From Acidobacteriaceae bacterium KBS 146 (lineage in GTDB: Bacteria > Acidobacteriota > Terriglobia > Terriglobales > Acidobacteriaceae), in contig JHVA01000001.1 of assembly GCA_000688615.1 (NCBI GenBank), positions 4,571,001-4,635,000 of the forward strand: a stretch of DNA of 64,000 nucleotides, in the 5' to 3' direction. Positions 1 through 7,942 of the stretch are shown piece after piece; positions within the stretch are counted from its first letter, which is position 1, and the number at the start of each line of letters is the position of its first letter. Under the pieces are notes generated by a model. The model ran no database searches and was not told where the DNA came from. It saw only the letters and a program-made list of their open reading frames with translations. Both the position numbers and the translations under genes were made by a program.

Positions 1-446
1 ATCGTCCAGGCGTCATCTCGACACGCGTGGGGTATACCGGTGGCGATGTGGCCAATGCGACCTATCGGAACCATGGCACTCACGCCGAAGCAATCGAGAT
101 CCTCTTCGATCCTGAGGTGATTCGCTTCCGGCAGATCCTGGAGTTTTTCTTTCAGATACACGATCCAACTACCCGAAATCGGCAAGGCAACGATATCGGT
201 ACGAGCTACCGTTCCGCAATTTTCTATACGACCCCAGCTCAAAAAGAGGTCGCCGAAACTACGATCGAAGATGTCAATGGATCCGGAATCTGGCCCGGGC
301 CGGTGGTTACCGAAGTCGTACCCGCAGGACCTTTCTGGGAAGCGGAACCTGAGCACCAGGACTATCTCCAGCGCATTCCCCATGGATATACCTGCCACTT
401 CATTCGACCTGACTGGAAGCTGCCGGTCAGGGCCGAAGTAAGTTAG
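1..446 (+). CDS. msrA: Peptide methionine sulfoxide reductase MsrA (5' end outside window)
   Basis: MsrA reduces methionine-S-sulfoxide in proteins and free methionine, using thioredoxin as reductant. The reading frame is already open at base 3 and gives GVISTRVGYTGG, a classic MsrA stretch, so the gene begins upstream of the window; the GTG at 27 is internal. The block NRQGNDIGTSYRSAIFY and the terminal HQDYLQRIPHGY region are family hallmarks. The catalytic GCFWG cysteine motif is not visible because it lies upstream of base 1. The gene ends about 90 bp before a ROK regulator and is probably a separate housekeeping antioxidant gene. The family call is firm; only the length is unknown. Confidence 0.93.
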   Translation, partial: RPGVISTRVGYTGGDVANATYRNHGTHAEAIEILFDPEVIRFRQILEFFFQIHDPTTRNRQGNDIGTSYRSAIFYTTPAQKEVAETTIEDVNGSGIWPGPVVTEVVPAGPFWEAEPEHQDYLQRIPHGYTCHFIRPDWKLPVRAEVS

Positions 447-537
447 CCCATCCTGCGACGGTGGCCAGGAATCGACCTGTCTGCCGAATGGCTGGCCCGG
501 TCTGGAGTGGTGGCTTATATTATGATCATCGAAATTA

Positions 538-1815
538 ATGAAGACCTCTCCCGGCAAACGTGAAACGAATGCGTCGGTTTCCATGCAGCAATATGGGATA
601 CGGCGGATCGATCTCTCCTCAGCTCAATTAGCGTCGAGCGAGATGGCTCGCGATATAAATCGCGACATCGTGCTGGAGTTCATTCGTTTTCGGCAGCCGG
701 TATCCCGAGTGGATCTTTCGCGGCTCTCCGGGTTGCAGCCGAGTACCATCTCGGCCATCGTGGAAGACCTGATCGACGAAGGATGGATTAAGGAGGGAGC
801 GATCGTCCGGGGTGGCCGCGGCCGGCCCTCGACCATGCTCTCTGTCAACGAAGATCTTGTTACGCTTGCCCTGGATATTCGGCCGAATCAGGCCATCGTT
901 GCGGTGGTCGATCTAAGTGGTCGATTCTTGTCGCACGAAACCATTCCGACCGCGACAGCTCCCGATGCCGCAGTGGCTAAGCTTGTCCGGAAGATGAACG
1001 TTCTGCGGAGCCAGCACAAAGAGAAAACCTTTGAGGGCATAGGCGTCAGTGTTCCAGGACGGGTTGACCCGATCACACATCGCCTACTGATGGCTCCCAA
1101 CCTCAAATGGGACGGATTCGATATCAAATCTGCTCTTGAGAAAGAGATGGATCTGCAGGTCGAAATCGATAACGATGCGAATGCCTGCCTCCTCTCCGAG
1201 CTCTGGTTTGGGCGGTTGGAAGGGGTTCGAAACGCGGTATTGATCGCGGTCTCTGAAGGGCTAGGCACAGCGATTCTGGCCGGGGGGCAGCTTCATTCCG
1301 GCTTCAACGGTCTGGCTGGCGAATTTGGGCATATTCCGATTGATCCGCGAGGACCGTTGTGTGGATGCGGTCAGCGTGGCTGCTGGGAGATGTTTGCCTC
1401 GTCGCGGGCTGCTCTCAAGACGTATCGAAAGATCTCCGGCAATTTGCAGGTGAAAGATGTGCAAAGCCTATTGAAGCTTGCCCAGGATAAAGATCCTGCT
1501 GCCTTGAAGGCGATAAAAGCTCAGGCCACAGCACTGGGAAGAGGATTGCGGCTTGTTACTGCCGCCTTATCTCCCGAGCGAATCCTGATTACCGGGGAGA
1601 TCACTTCGTGCTGGGATACTGTAAGTCCTATTGTCCAGGCAGAACTTCAGGCTGGAATGCTGGCCGGCTCCGCTCCTCAGCTGACAACAGCTGGCGACGG
1701 GTATCTGGCTCGATTGAGCGGAAGTGCCGCGCTGCTAATGCAGAGGCATTCTCGTTATCATCGGTCGACCCATGTCTCACGTACGACCAAACGCGAGCGA
1801 CGATCCAAAGCCTGA
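538..1815 (+). CDS. ROK-family sugar-responsive transcriptional regulator (NagC/XylR type)
   Basis: A 425-aa protein with a winged-helix DNA-binding domain near residues 40-95 (PVSRVDLSRLSGLQPSTIS) followed by a ROK sugar-kinase-like domain. DNDANACLLSELWFG matches the conserved ROK ligand/catalytic segment, and GHIPIDPRG...CGCGQRGCWE is the ROK zinc motif. Such proteins repress sugar genes until a sugar binds. It lies 117 bp upstream of xylulokinase on the same strand, so it probably controls the sugar locus up to about 6.9 kb. The start could be ATG 538 or the in-frame ATG at 583; the first 15 residues look dispensable. The ligand cannot be read from sequence. The basic tail after residue 400 is unusual and may be disordered. 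Confidence 0.9.
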   Translation: MKTSPGKRETNASVSMQQYGIRRIDLSSAQLASSEMARDINRDIVLEFIRFRQPVSRVDLSRLSGLQPSTISAIVEDLIDEGWIKEGAIVRGGRGRPSTMLSVNEDLVTLALDIRPNQAIVAVVDLSGRFLSHETIPTATAPDAAVAKLVRKMNVLRSQHKEKTFEGIGVSVPGRVDPITHRLLMAPNLKWDGFDIKSALEKEMDLQVEIDNDANACLLSELWFGRLEGVRNAVLIAVSEGLGTAILAGGQLHSGFNGLAGEFGHIPIDPRGPLCGCGQRGCWEMFASSRAALKTYRKISGNLQVKDVQSLLKLAQDKDPAALKAIKAQATALGRGLRLVTAALSPERILITGEITSCWDTVSPIVQAELQAGMLAGSAPQLTTAGDGYLARLSGSAALLMQRHSRYHRSTHVSRTTKRERRSKA

Positions 1816-1932
1816 TCAGAATTGGCCTTTTGTGGGCTTTTTCAGGCATGATGCATTGTCGGCCGGGTTTCACTATACGTTTACCTAAAAGGTGGACTGC
1901 GATGGAAAAGGGTCTCTGGGGAGGTTGTAGCG

Positions 1933-3423
1933 ATGTTTCTTGGAATTGATTGCGGTACCCAGGGCACAAAGGCGCTGCTCATCGATGAAGATGGCAAGCC
2001 CCGCGGCAGAGGTTATTCCCGGCATCCGCTAATAGAACGAGAGACAGGCGCTCGCGAGCAGGAGCCACAGTGGTGGATTGACGCTCTTCGCGATGCCGTT
2101 CGACAGGCTGTCAGTCAAGCTCCGGGTGCAAAGGTGGTGGCCCTGGGTGTCTCGGGCCAGCAGCATGGTCTGGTGGTGCTCGATGAAGGCATGCAGGTTA
2201 TCCGTCCCGCGAAGCTGTGGAACGATACGGAGACTGCGCCCCAGAATGCAGAATTGATCGAGCGTCTGGGCGGCAGCGCGGCGTGTCTGGAAAAGATAGG
2301 GATTGTTCCCCTAACGGGTTATACCGCTTCAAAACTGCTCTGGCTCAAGGAGAAGGAACCTGAGAACTTCAACCGTATCCGCCACATCCTCCTCCCGCAT
2401 GATTATCTGAACTTCTGGCTTACAGGTAATTTCATCGCTGAGTATGGCGACGCTTCAGGAACCGCCTTCTTCGATGTTCGTTCCCGGGAATGGTCCGCTG
2501 AAGTGCTGGCCAGCATTGATGGTGGCACGGGACACCTCTGGAAGGCGCTTCCCAAACTATTCAAATCGGAAGATGTGATCGGGCAGATCCGTCCTGAAGT
2601 CGCTGCTGAGCTTGGGCTCTCACCAGATTGCGTTGTCTCAACGGGAGGTGGAGACAACATGATGGGAGCGATTGGCACTGGGAACGTTCGAGAAGGGGTC
2701 GTCACTCTGAGCTTAGGGACATCCTCCACGGTTTATTCGTTTTGCGAGCACCCTGTTGCAGATACGACCGGATCGGTTGCTCCGTTCTGTTCATCTTCAG
2801 GGGGATGGCTTCCCCTCGTTTGTACGATGAACGCGACCAACGTCGTAACCCAAACTCTGAATACACTGGGAAAGACCGTGGAGTACCTCGATTCCGCGCT
2901 CGCTACGACCAGGCCCGGAGCCGATGGTCTCACCTTCCTCCCTTTCCTCAATGGAGAGCGAACACCCGACCTTCCTCGCGCTCGGGGAACCATCAGCGGG
3001 ATTTCATCGACGAACTTTACGACGGACAATCTGATTCGAGCTGCTGTCGAGGGAGTCAGCTTCGGTGTTCTCCGTGGACTCGATCTGATCCTCGACGGCA
3101 GAAAGCCGACGGTCATCTTCGCCATTGGAGGCGGTGCCCGTTCCCGCGAATGGCGGCAGCTCCTTGCCGACGCCACGGGAGCAGCGATCCAGGTTCCTCT
3201 CGAAGAGGAAGCCGGTTGCCTTGGAGCGGCGATGCAGGCGATGTACGCGTATCTGCAAGCCAAGGGCGCTCCGGAAAGCATGGCTGCGATCGCAGATCGA
3301 TGCGTTGCCGTCTCAGAACAGGGAAAGCAGGTTCCCCAATCGCACCGTGGAGAAGCCTATCGGGAAGCGATGGATCGCTACGAGAGACTGCTTCAGGAAC
3401 TTTATCTTCATAAAGATTGCTAG
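1933..3423 (+). CDS. xylB: Xylulokinase (FGGY carbohydrate kinase)
   Basis: A 496-aa FGGY kinase predicted to phosphorylate D-xylulose, or a related ketose, with ATP in the cytoplasm. The N-terminus FLGIDCGTQGTKALL is the first phosphate-binding block. VSGQQHGLVVLDE and LWNDTET follow, and the C-terminal lobe has GGGDNMMGAIGTG, SLGTSSTVYS and FAIGGGARSREWRQ, all typical of XylB. Length is normal for the family. It is followed 68 bp later by a Na+/solute symporter and then an isomerase, giving a transporter-isomerase-kinase set for one sugar. Members of FGGY differ in substrate, so the natural ketose may be another pentulose made by the isomerase at 5.5 kb. Confidence 0.92.
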   Translation: MFLGIDCGTQGTKALLIDEDGKPRGRGYSRHPLIERETGAREQEPQWWIDALRDAVRQAVSQAPGAKVVALGVSGQQHGLVVLDEGMQVIRPAKLWNDTETAPQNAELIERLGGSAACLEKIGIVPLTGYTASKLLWLKEKEPENFNRIRHILLPHDYLNFWLTGNFIAEYGDASGTAFFDVRSREWSAEVLASIDGGTGHLWKALPKLFKSEDVIGQIRPEVAAELGLSPDCVVSTGGGDNMMGAIGTGNVREGVVTLSLGTSSTVYSFCEHPVADTTGSVAPFCSSSGGWLPLVCTMNATNVVTQTLNTLGKTVEYLDSALATTRPGADGLTFLPFLNGERTPDLPRARGTISGISSTNFTTDNLIRAAVEGVSFGVLRGLDLILDGRKPTVIFAIGGGARSREWRQLLADATGAAIQVPLEEEAGCLGAAMQAMYAYLQAKGAPESMAAIADRCVAVSEQGKQVPQSHRGEAYREAMDRYERLLQELYLHKDC

Positions 3424-3491
3424 AAGCATGTAGACTGTCATGGTTATTTCGCGTCAAAAAATAAATTGCGTAATTGCTTAGGACGAGCCTG

Positions 3492-5228
3492 ATGCCGATC
3501 TCTTCACCTCACCTTTTACTGCTTTACGCCTCCCAGCAGCTGACGACTCTCGCCCCTATCGATATCGCGGTTCTGGCGCTCTACTTCGTTGTGGTGATCT
3601 TCATCGGCTTTTATGTGAAGGGGTCTACCAATACGAGCGAAGAGTTTTTCCTGGCAGGAAGAGAGATGTCAGCGTGGATTGCGGGCCTGAGCTTTGTCTC
3701 CGCAAATCTCGGATCGCTGGAGCTGATGGGCTGGGCGGGGGCGGCCTACCAGTATGGAATTCTCGCTGCACACTGGTACTGGATTGGCGCAATTCCCGCG
3801 ATGCTGTTTCTTGGCATCGTCATGATGCCGTTCTATTACATCTCGAAGACGCACTCGGTGCCCGGATATCTGCAGCTTCGTTTTGGAGAGGGCGCTCGAG
3901 CCGTAAGTGCGGTTTCTTTTGCCTTTATGACCGTCCTGATGAGCGGCGTCAATATGTACTCCATGGCGCTCGTGATGAAGGTCGTTCTTGGATGGAATAT
4001 CAGTTTTTCCATCTGGGTGGGCGCCGTCACGGTGGCTGTTTACGTCATGCTGGGTGGCCTTCGTTCGGCCATCATCAATGAAGTTCTTCAGTTTGTTCTG
4101 ATTTGGGCCGGAGCTGCCTTGATTCCCATCCTCGGTTTGATCGAGGCGGGCGGCTGGCAGAACCTCAAGGCACAAATCGCTGCGAACGTTGGCTCAAACG
4201 ATTACACCCATCTTTGGAGCACCTTAGGTAGCTTCCGCGATAACCCGATGGGGGTCCACTGGACAGGAATCGTCTTTGGGCTGGGCTTTGTCATCAGCTT
4301 CGGATATTGGACGACGGACTTTCTGGTCGTCCAGCGCGTCCTGTCGGCAAACAATCTACGGTCTGCAAAGCTTGCTCCCATCATCGGCGCTGCTTTCAAG
4401 ATGGCGGTTCCTCTCATCGTCATCGTGCCGGGTCTTTTGGCGCTGACCGTTCTCAAGAATCCGGACGGAAGCCTGATGCATCTCGTCGGTCAGGATGTGG
4501 CTGCAGCAACTGGCCAGCACAGTTACAACGAAGTTCTTCCGCTGATGCTGATTCGATATTGCGGCCCTGGGCTGCTGGGACTTGGGATTACCGCACTCGT
4601 GGCAGGCTTCATGAGTGGAATGGCGGGTAACGTCAGCGCGTTTTCAACCGTCTGGACCTACGATATTTACGGGGCATATATGAATAAAAATGCCCCCGAT
4701 CGCCACTATGTATCGATGGGTCGCTGGTCCACAGTTGTGGGAATGCTGATCTCGGTGGGTACCGCTTATCTCGTGGCCCACGCTGCAAGCATCATGGATT
4801 ATGTGCAGGCGTTGTTCAGCTTCTTTATCGCTCCTCTGTTTGGGACCGTCGTTTTGGGAATGTTGTGGAAGCGTGCGACCCGGGCAGGAGGATTCTGGGG
4901 CTTGCTCTCAGGGACCGTGGCATCTATCGCCATGTGGATCTGGGTGCAGCAGGATGGCGGCGCTTTGCGTTACATCGCGCTCTCAACGGACGCAAAGCCC
5001 ATGGCGGAAAATCTGTACCGTGCTCTCTGGAGCTTTTTGATCTGCGTCATCGTCACCTGCGTCGTCAGTATGGTCAGTAAACCGACGCCTGTCGCCCAGT
5101 TGGCGGGTCTGGTCTATGGAGCCACGGAGATTCCGAGCGACGGATCCACGTACTTGTGGCAGAAGCCGATCTTCTGGGCGTGCGTGGTGATTGTGGTGTT
5201 CTTTATCTTGAACCTCATCTTCTGGTAG
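3492..5228 (+). CDS. Sodium/solute symporter (SSS family), probable sugar importer
   Basis: A 578-aa integral membrane protein with about 13-14 hydrophobic segments and typical SSS features: an N-terminal helix IDIAVLALYFVVVIFIGFYV, then SEEFFLAGREMSAWIAGLSF, then LGGLRSAIINEVLQF. It should couple Na+ entry to sugar uptake at the inner membrane. I start it at ATG 3492, with a GACGAG-like ribosome site 5 nt ahead; an upstream in-frame TTG at 3474 is less likely. It sits between xylB and the 74-aa membrane protein, which begins 10 nt after its stop, suggesting co-translation. The substrate is inferred only from neighbours. Confidence 0.9.
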   Translation: MPISSPHLLLLYASQQLTTLAPIDIAVLALYFVVVIFIGFYVKGSTNTSEEFFLAGREMSAWIAGLSFVSANLGSLELMGWAGAAYQYGILAAHWYWIGAIPAMLFLGIVMMPFYYISKTHSVPGYLQLRFGEGARAVSAVSFAFMTVLMSGVNMYSMALVMKVVLGWNISFSIWVGAVTVAVYVMLGGLRSAIINEVLQFVLIWAGAALIPILGLIEAGGWQNLKAQIAANVGSNDYTHLWSTLGSFRDNPMGVHWTGIVFGLGFVISFGYWTTDFLVVQRVLSANNLRSAKLAPIIGAAFKMAVPLIVIVPGLLALTVLKNPDGSLMHLVGQDVAAATGQHSYNEVLPLMLIRYCGPGLLGLGITALVAGFMSGMAGNVSAFSTVWTYDIYGAYMNKNAPDRHYVSMGRWSTVVGMLISVGTAYLVAHAASIMDYVQALFSFFIAPLFGTVVLGMLWKRATRAGGFWGLLSGTVASIAMWIWVQQDGGALRYIALSTDAKPMAENLYRALWSFLICVIVTCVVSMVSKPTPVAQLAGLVYGATEIPSDGSTYLWQKPIFWACVVIVVFFILNLIFW

Positions 5229-5238
5229 GAGAGCAATT

Positions 5239-5463
5239 ATGGCTGAAGGCACAGGACGGGGAGAACGGCTTTCGATATGGTTTTTTGTGGGGCTTCTTCC
5301 ATTGCTGTACGGATTGATTCTTTTTCCTTATGGAGTGTACGAAGCGATGGGACACGAAGCGCCGACTGTACTGCACGAGTTGCATCCCACTTTATGGTGG
5401 AGCCTTCTATTGCTGGCCTTTGGTGCTTTTTATGTAATTCGTTTTCGGCCTGGTAAAGGCTAG
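5239..5463 (+). CDS. Small two-helix membrane protein linked to the symporter
   Basis: A 74-aa protein with two strong hydrophobic helices (about residues 12-33 and 51-68) separated by a short polar loop with several histidines (MGHEAPTVLHELHPTLWW). The ribosome site AGGAG overlaps the end of the symporter gene, and the ATG lies 10 nt after that stop, so the two are very likely translated together. I do not recognise a named family. The size and position recall the small subunits that accompany some SSS-type transporters, and an accessory transport subunit is my inference. Codon use looks like that of its neighbours, so I consider it real. Confidence 0.75.
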   Translation: MAEGTGRGERLSIWFFVGLLPLLYGLILFPYGVYEAMGHEAPTVLHELHPTLWWSLLLLAFGAFYVIRFRPGKG

Positions 5464-5512
5464 AGCTAACAACGCCGCGTGCGGCACGACTTGAAAGAGG
5501 GATGGGGGAAGT

Positions 5513-6925
5513 ATGGGCAGGCAAATGACTTTTGGCGTCATTGTAGGGAACCGGGGCTTTTTTCCGAGCCACTTGGCAGCCACGGGGCGGACCGAGATGA
5601 TCGCGGCGCTAGAGCGTCAAGGATATAAAGCAATCGTCGTAACTCCGGAGCAGACAGCGTTTGGCGCCGTGGAAAGCTATAGTGAAGCAAAGATTTGCGC
5701 TGAGCTGTTCCAGCGCCACGCCCGCGAAATCGACGGCATCATCATCACGTTGCCGAACTTCGGGGAAGAGCGGGGACTCGCGGATGCCATCCGGCTCTCC
5801 AATCTCCGGGTGCCTATTCTTGTTCAGGCCACTCCAGATGATGCCGGCAAGATGAGCATTGCATTCCGTCGCGACAGCTTCTGCGGCAAAATGTCCATCT
5901 GCAATAACCTTCGCCAGTATGGCATTCCTTATACGCTGACGACCTTGCATACTGAAGCTCCGGACTCTGAGCAGTTCTCGCAGGATCTCCAGGACTTCGC
6001 CGCAACCTGTCGCATTGTTCGCGGCTTTCGCAACCTCCGCATCGGAGCGATCGGCGCTCGCCCAGCCGCCTTCAATACCGTTCGCTACTCCGAGAAGTTG
6101 TTAGAGAAGAGTGGGATCACCGTCGACACGCTGGATCTGAGCGAGGTCCTCGGGAGGATTCAGCGCCTGCCGGATGCGGATCACGAGGTTCAGGATAAGC
6201 TGACCGCAATAAAAAGCTATCTCCCGGTTCACGAGGTTCCGGAAGTGGCGCTCATCAAGATGTCAAAGCTTGGCGTGGTGATCGATACCTGGATGAAGAC
6301 GAATTCTCTCGACGTGACCTCTGTCCAATGCTGGACCTCCATGGAAGAGTTCTTTGGAGTCGTGCCGTGCACCGTAATGAGCATGATGAGTGAAAAACTT
6401 ATTCCCAGCGCCTGCGAAGTCGATACGATGGGGACTCTCTCCATGCATGCGCTTTCGCTCGCCAGTGAGCCCCCCTCGGCCCTCCTGGACTGGAACAATA
6501 ACTACGGTGGCGATCCAGATAAAGCGGTCTGCTTTCACTGCTCAAATCTCCCCAAGCACTTCTTTCGACAGGGCGTGAAGATGGACTTCCAGCAGATCAT
6601 CGCGGGAACCGTCGGCAAAGAAAACACCTTCGGAACTCTGGACGGGCGAGTAAAGGCGGGACCCATGAGCTTCGTTCGTTTCTCCACCGACGAATTCGAA
6701 GGCAACATCAAGGGGTACGTCGGACAGGGCAGCTTTACCGACGATCCGCTCAACACGTTCGGTGGCGCGGGTGTAGTCCAGATTCCCAATATGCAGCCCC
6801 TCTTGCGCTACATCTGCGAAAACGGCTTTGAGCACCATGTCGCTGCAAACTTTTCCCACACCGCAGGTGCAGTGAAAGAGGCAGCGCAGAAGTATCTGGG
6901 CTGGCCGATGCACCTCCACAGCTAA
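5513..6925 (+). CDS. L-fucose/L-arabinose isomerase-fold sugar isomerase
   Basis: A 470-aa cytoplasmic protein of the FucI/AraA superfamily, expected to convert an aldose to a ketose with a divalent metal. Segments that fit include GVIVGNRGFFPSHLAATGR at the N-terminus, ATPDDAGKMSIAFRRDSFCG, a central SVQCWTSMEEFFGVVPC and a C-terminal fucose-isomerase-like half ending GFEHHVAANFSHTAGA, whose histidines would be metal or substrate ligands. It follows symporter and kinase genes and would supply the ketose for the kinase. Published members of this broad family act on different sugars, so the substrate is open. It ends 30 bp before a bidirectional terminator and converges with a GntR gene. Confidence 0.85.
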   Translation: MGRQMTFGVIVGNRGFFPSHLAATGRTEMIAALERQGYKAIVVTPEQTAFGAVESYSEAKICAELFQRHAREIDGIIITLPNFGEERGLADAIRLSNLRVPILVQATPDDAGKMSIAFRRDSFCGKMSICNNLRQYGIPYTLTTLHTEAPDSEQFSQDLQDFAATCRIVRGFRNLRIGAIGARPAAFNTVRYSEKLLEKSGITVDTLDLSEVLGRIQRLPDADHEVQDKLTAIKSYLPVHEVPEVALIKMSKLGVVIDTWMKTNSLDVTSVQCWTSMEEFFGVVPCTVMSMMSEKLIPSACEVDTMGTLSMHALSLASEPPSALLDWNNNYGGDPDKAVCFHCSNLPKHFFRQGVKMDFQQIIAGTVGKENTFGTLDGRVKAGPMSFVRFSTDEFEGNIKGYVGQGSFTDDPLNTFGGAGVVQIPNMQPLLRYICENGFEHHVAANFSHTAGAVKEAAQKYLGWPMHLHS

Positions 6926-6953
6926 GGTGCAAACTTACCTCGAAAAAAAGAAC

Positions 6954-6993
6954 GCCTTCAGGCACGGTTCACACCTGAAGGCATTTCTTTTTT
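6954..6993. terminator. Bidirectional intrinsic terminator
   Basis: The arms GCCTTCAGG (6954-6962) and CCTGAAGGC (6974-6982) form a perfect 9-bp stem with an 11-nt loop. A T-rich tract follows on the plus strand, and a run of seven A precedes it (T-run on the minus strand). It lies between the convergent isomerase and GntR genes, so it can stop transcription from both sides. Confidence 0.85.
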
Positions 6994-7024
6994 CTGAACG
7001 TGATAGCGTTTTTGGCGACCAGTG

Positions 7025-7801
7025 CTACTCAATCGTCGTAGTGGGGACGCGGATTAATGCCCGATACCGGTCTCCCCGGTAGCGAGTGCACGCCACTTCA
7101 ATCGGAACCTGTTCCTTGGTCGTGAGCGTACGCGAGATGGACAGAACGCTCGCTCGTTTTGGAATAGTCAGTAACTCGGACTCTTCGCCGGTCGCCGGCA
7201 GGGCCTCAATGATCTCATCGGCCCAGGCCACCTTGACCCCATAACTTTCGCGAAGAACCTGATAGAGCGACTGCTTCGCAAAGTTGATCTGTTCCAACCC
7301 AGGGAATAGTGTCAGCGGAACATAAGACCTCTCCAGGGCCATTGGGATTCCATCGGCCAGGCGTAGACGACGCAGCTTCATAACCAGGGCATTGGGAGCA
7401 ATCTTCAGACTTTCCGCCAACTCTTCCTCGGCGGGTATGATGCTCTGTTCCAGAAGCTGGGAGCTGGGCTGCATTCCGCGCTGCTTTATATCTTCGGTAA
7501 AGCCGCGCAGGTGCATCATGTTCTTTTCAATCTTTGGTTTTGTGACGAAGGTGCCTCGTCCCTTTTGGCTGAGTGCATATCCCCTGCTCTTCAGTCCATG
7601 CAATGCCTGCCGTGCCGTCATCCGGCTGACTTGGTAGGAACGTGCTAATTCCTCTTCAGAGGCCAGCAAATCTCCTTCGGCTAACTCACCCGACTGAATC
7701 TTCTCCAGAAGTGCTCGCTGAATCTGATAGTAGAGCGGTATGAAGCCGTTCTTATCAAGCGGCTGAAGGGATGAGGTTGCTCGATCCTGAGTTCGGGCCA
7801 C
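7025..7801 (-). CDS. GntR-family regulator with UTRA ligand domain (HutC subfamily)
   Basis: A 258-aa repressor-type protein. Residues about 18-90 form the winged HTH (FIPLYYQIQRALLEKIQSGEL...EELARSYQVSRMTARQALHGL...GRGTFV). Residues 105-250 form a UTRA effector domain (LRGFTEDIKQRGM; MALERSYVPLTLFPGL; TLTTKEQVPIEVACTRYRGDR). These proteins bind a sugar or sugar phosphate and release DNA. It lies between the isomerase (convergent) and the secreted glycosidase (same strand, upstream of it), so it likely regulates this locus with the ROK protein. A possible GTCTATAAC-like half-palindrome about 75 bp upstream of its start, near 7885, could be an operator, but the match to the HutC-type pattern is imperfect. 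Confidence 0.92.
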   Translation of the reverse strand: MARTQDRATSSLQPLDKNGFIPLYYQIQRALLEKIQSGELAEGDLLASEEELARSYQVSRMTARQALHGLKSRGYALSQKGRGTFVTKPKIEKNMMHLRGFTEDIKQRGMQPSSQLLEQSIIPAEEELAESLKIAPNALVMKLRRLRLADGIPMALERSYVPLTLFPGLEQINFAKQSLYQVLRESYGVKVAWADEIIEALPATGEESELLTIPKRASVLSISRTLTTKEQVPIEVACTRYRGDRYRALIRVPTTTIE

Positions 7802-7942
7802 GGTCGCTGTCTATCTCCTGAATCAGTTACGCACAGGTTTGTTAATCTCTTCTGTCCGTTTCTATCTGTATCGGGAACACTTGTCTATAACTACGATAAA
7901 ACCACTAATAGGTTCCATTTTTCATGCAGAATCTAGTGGACC

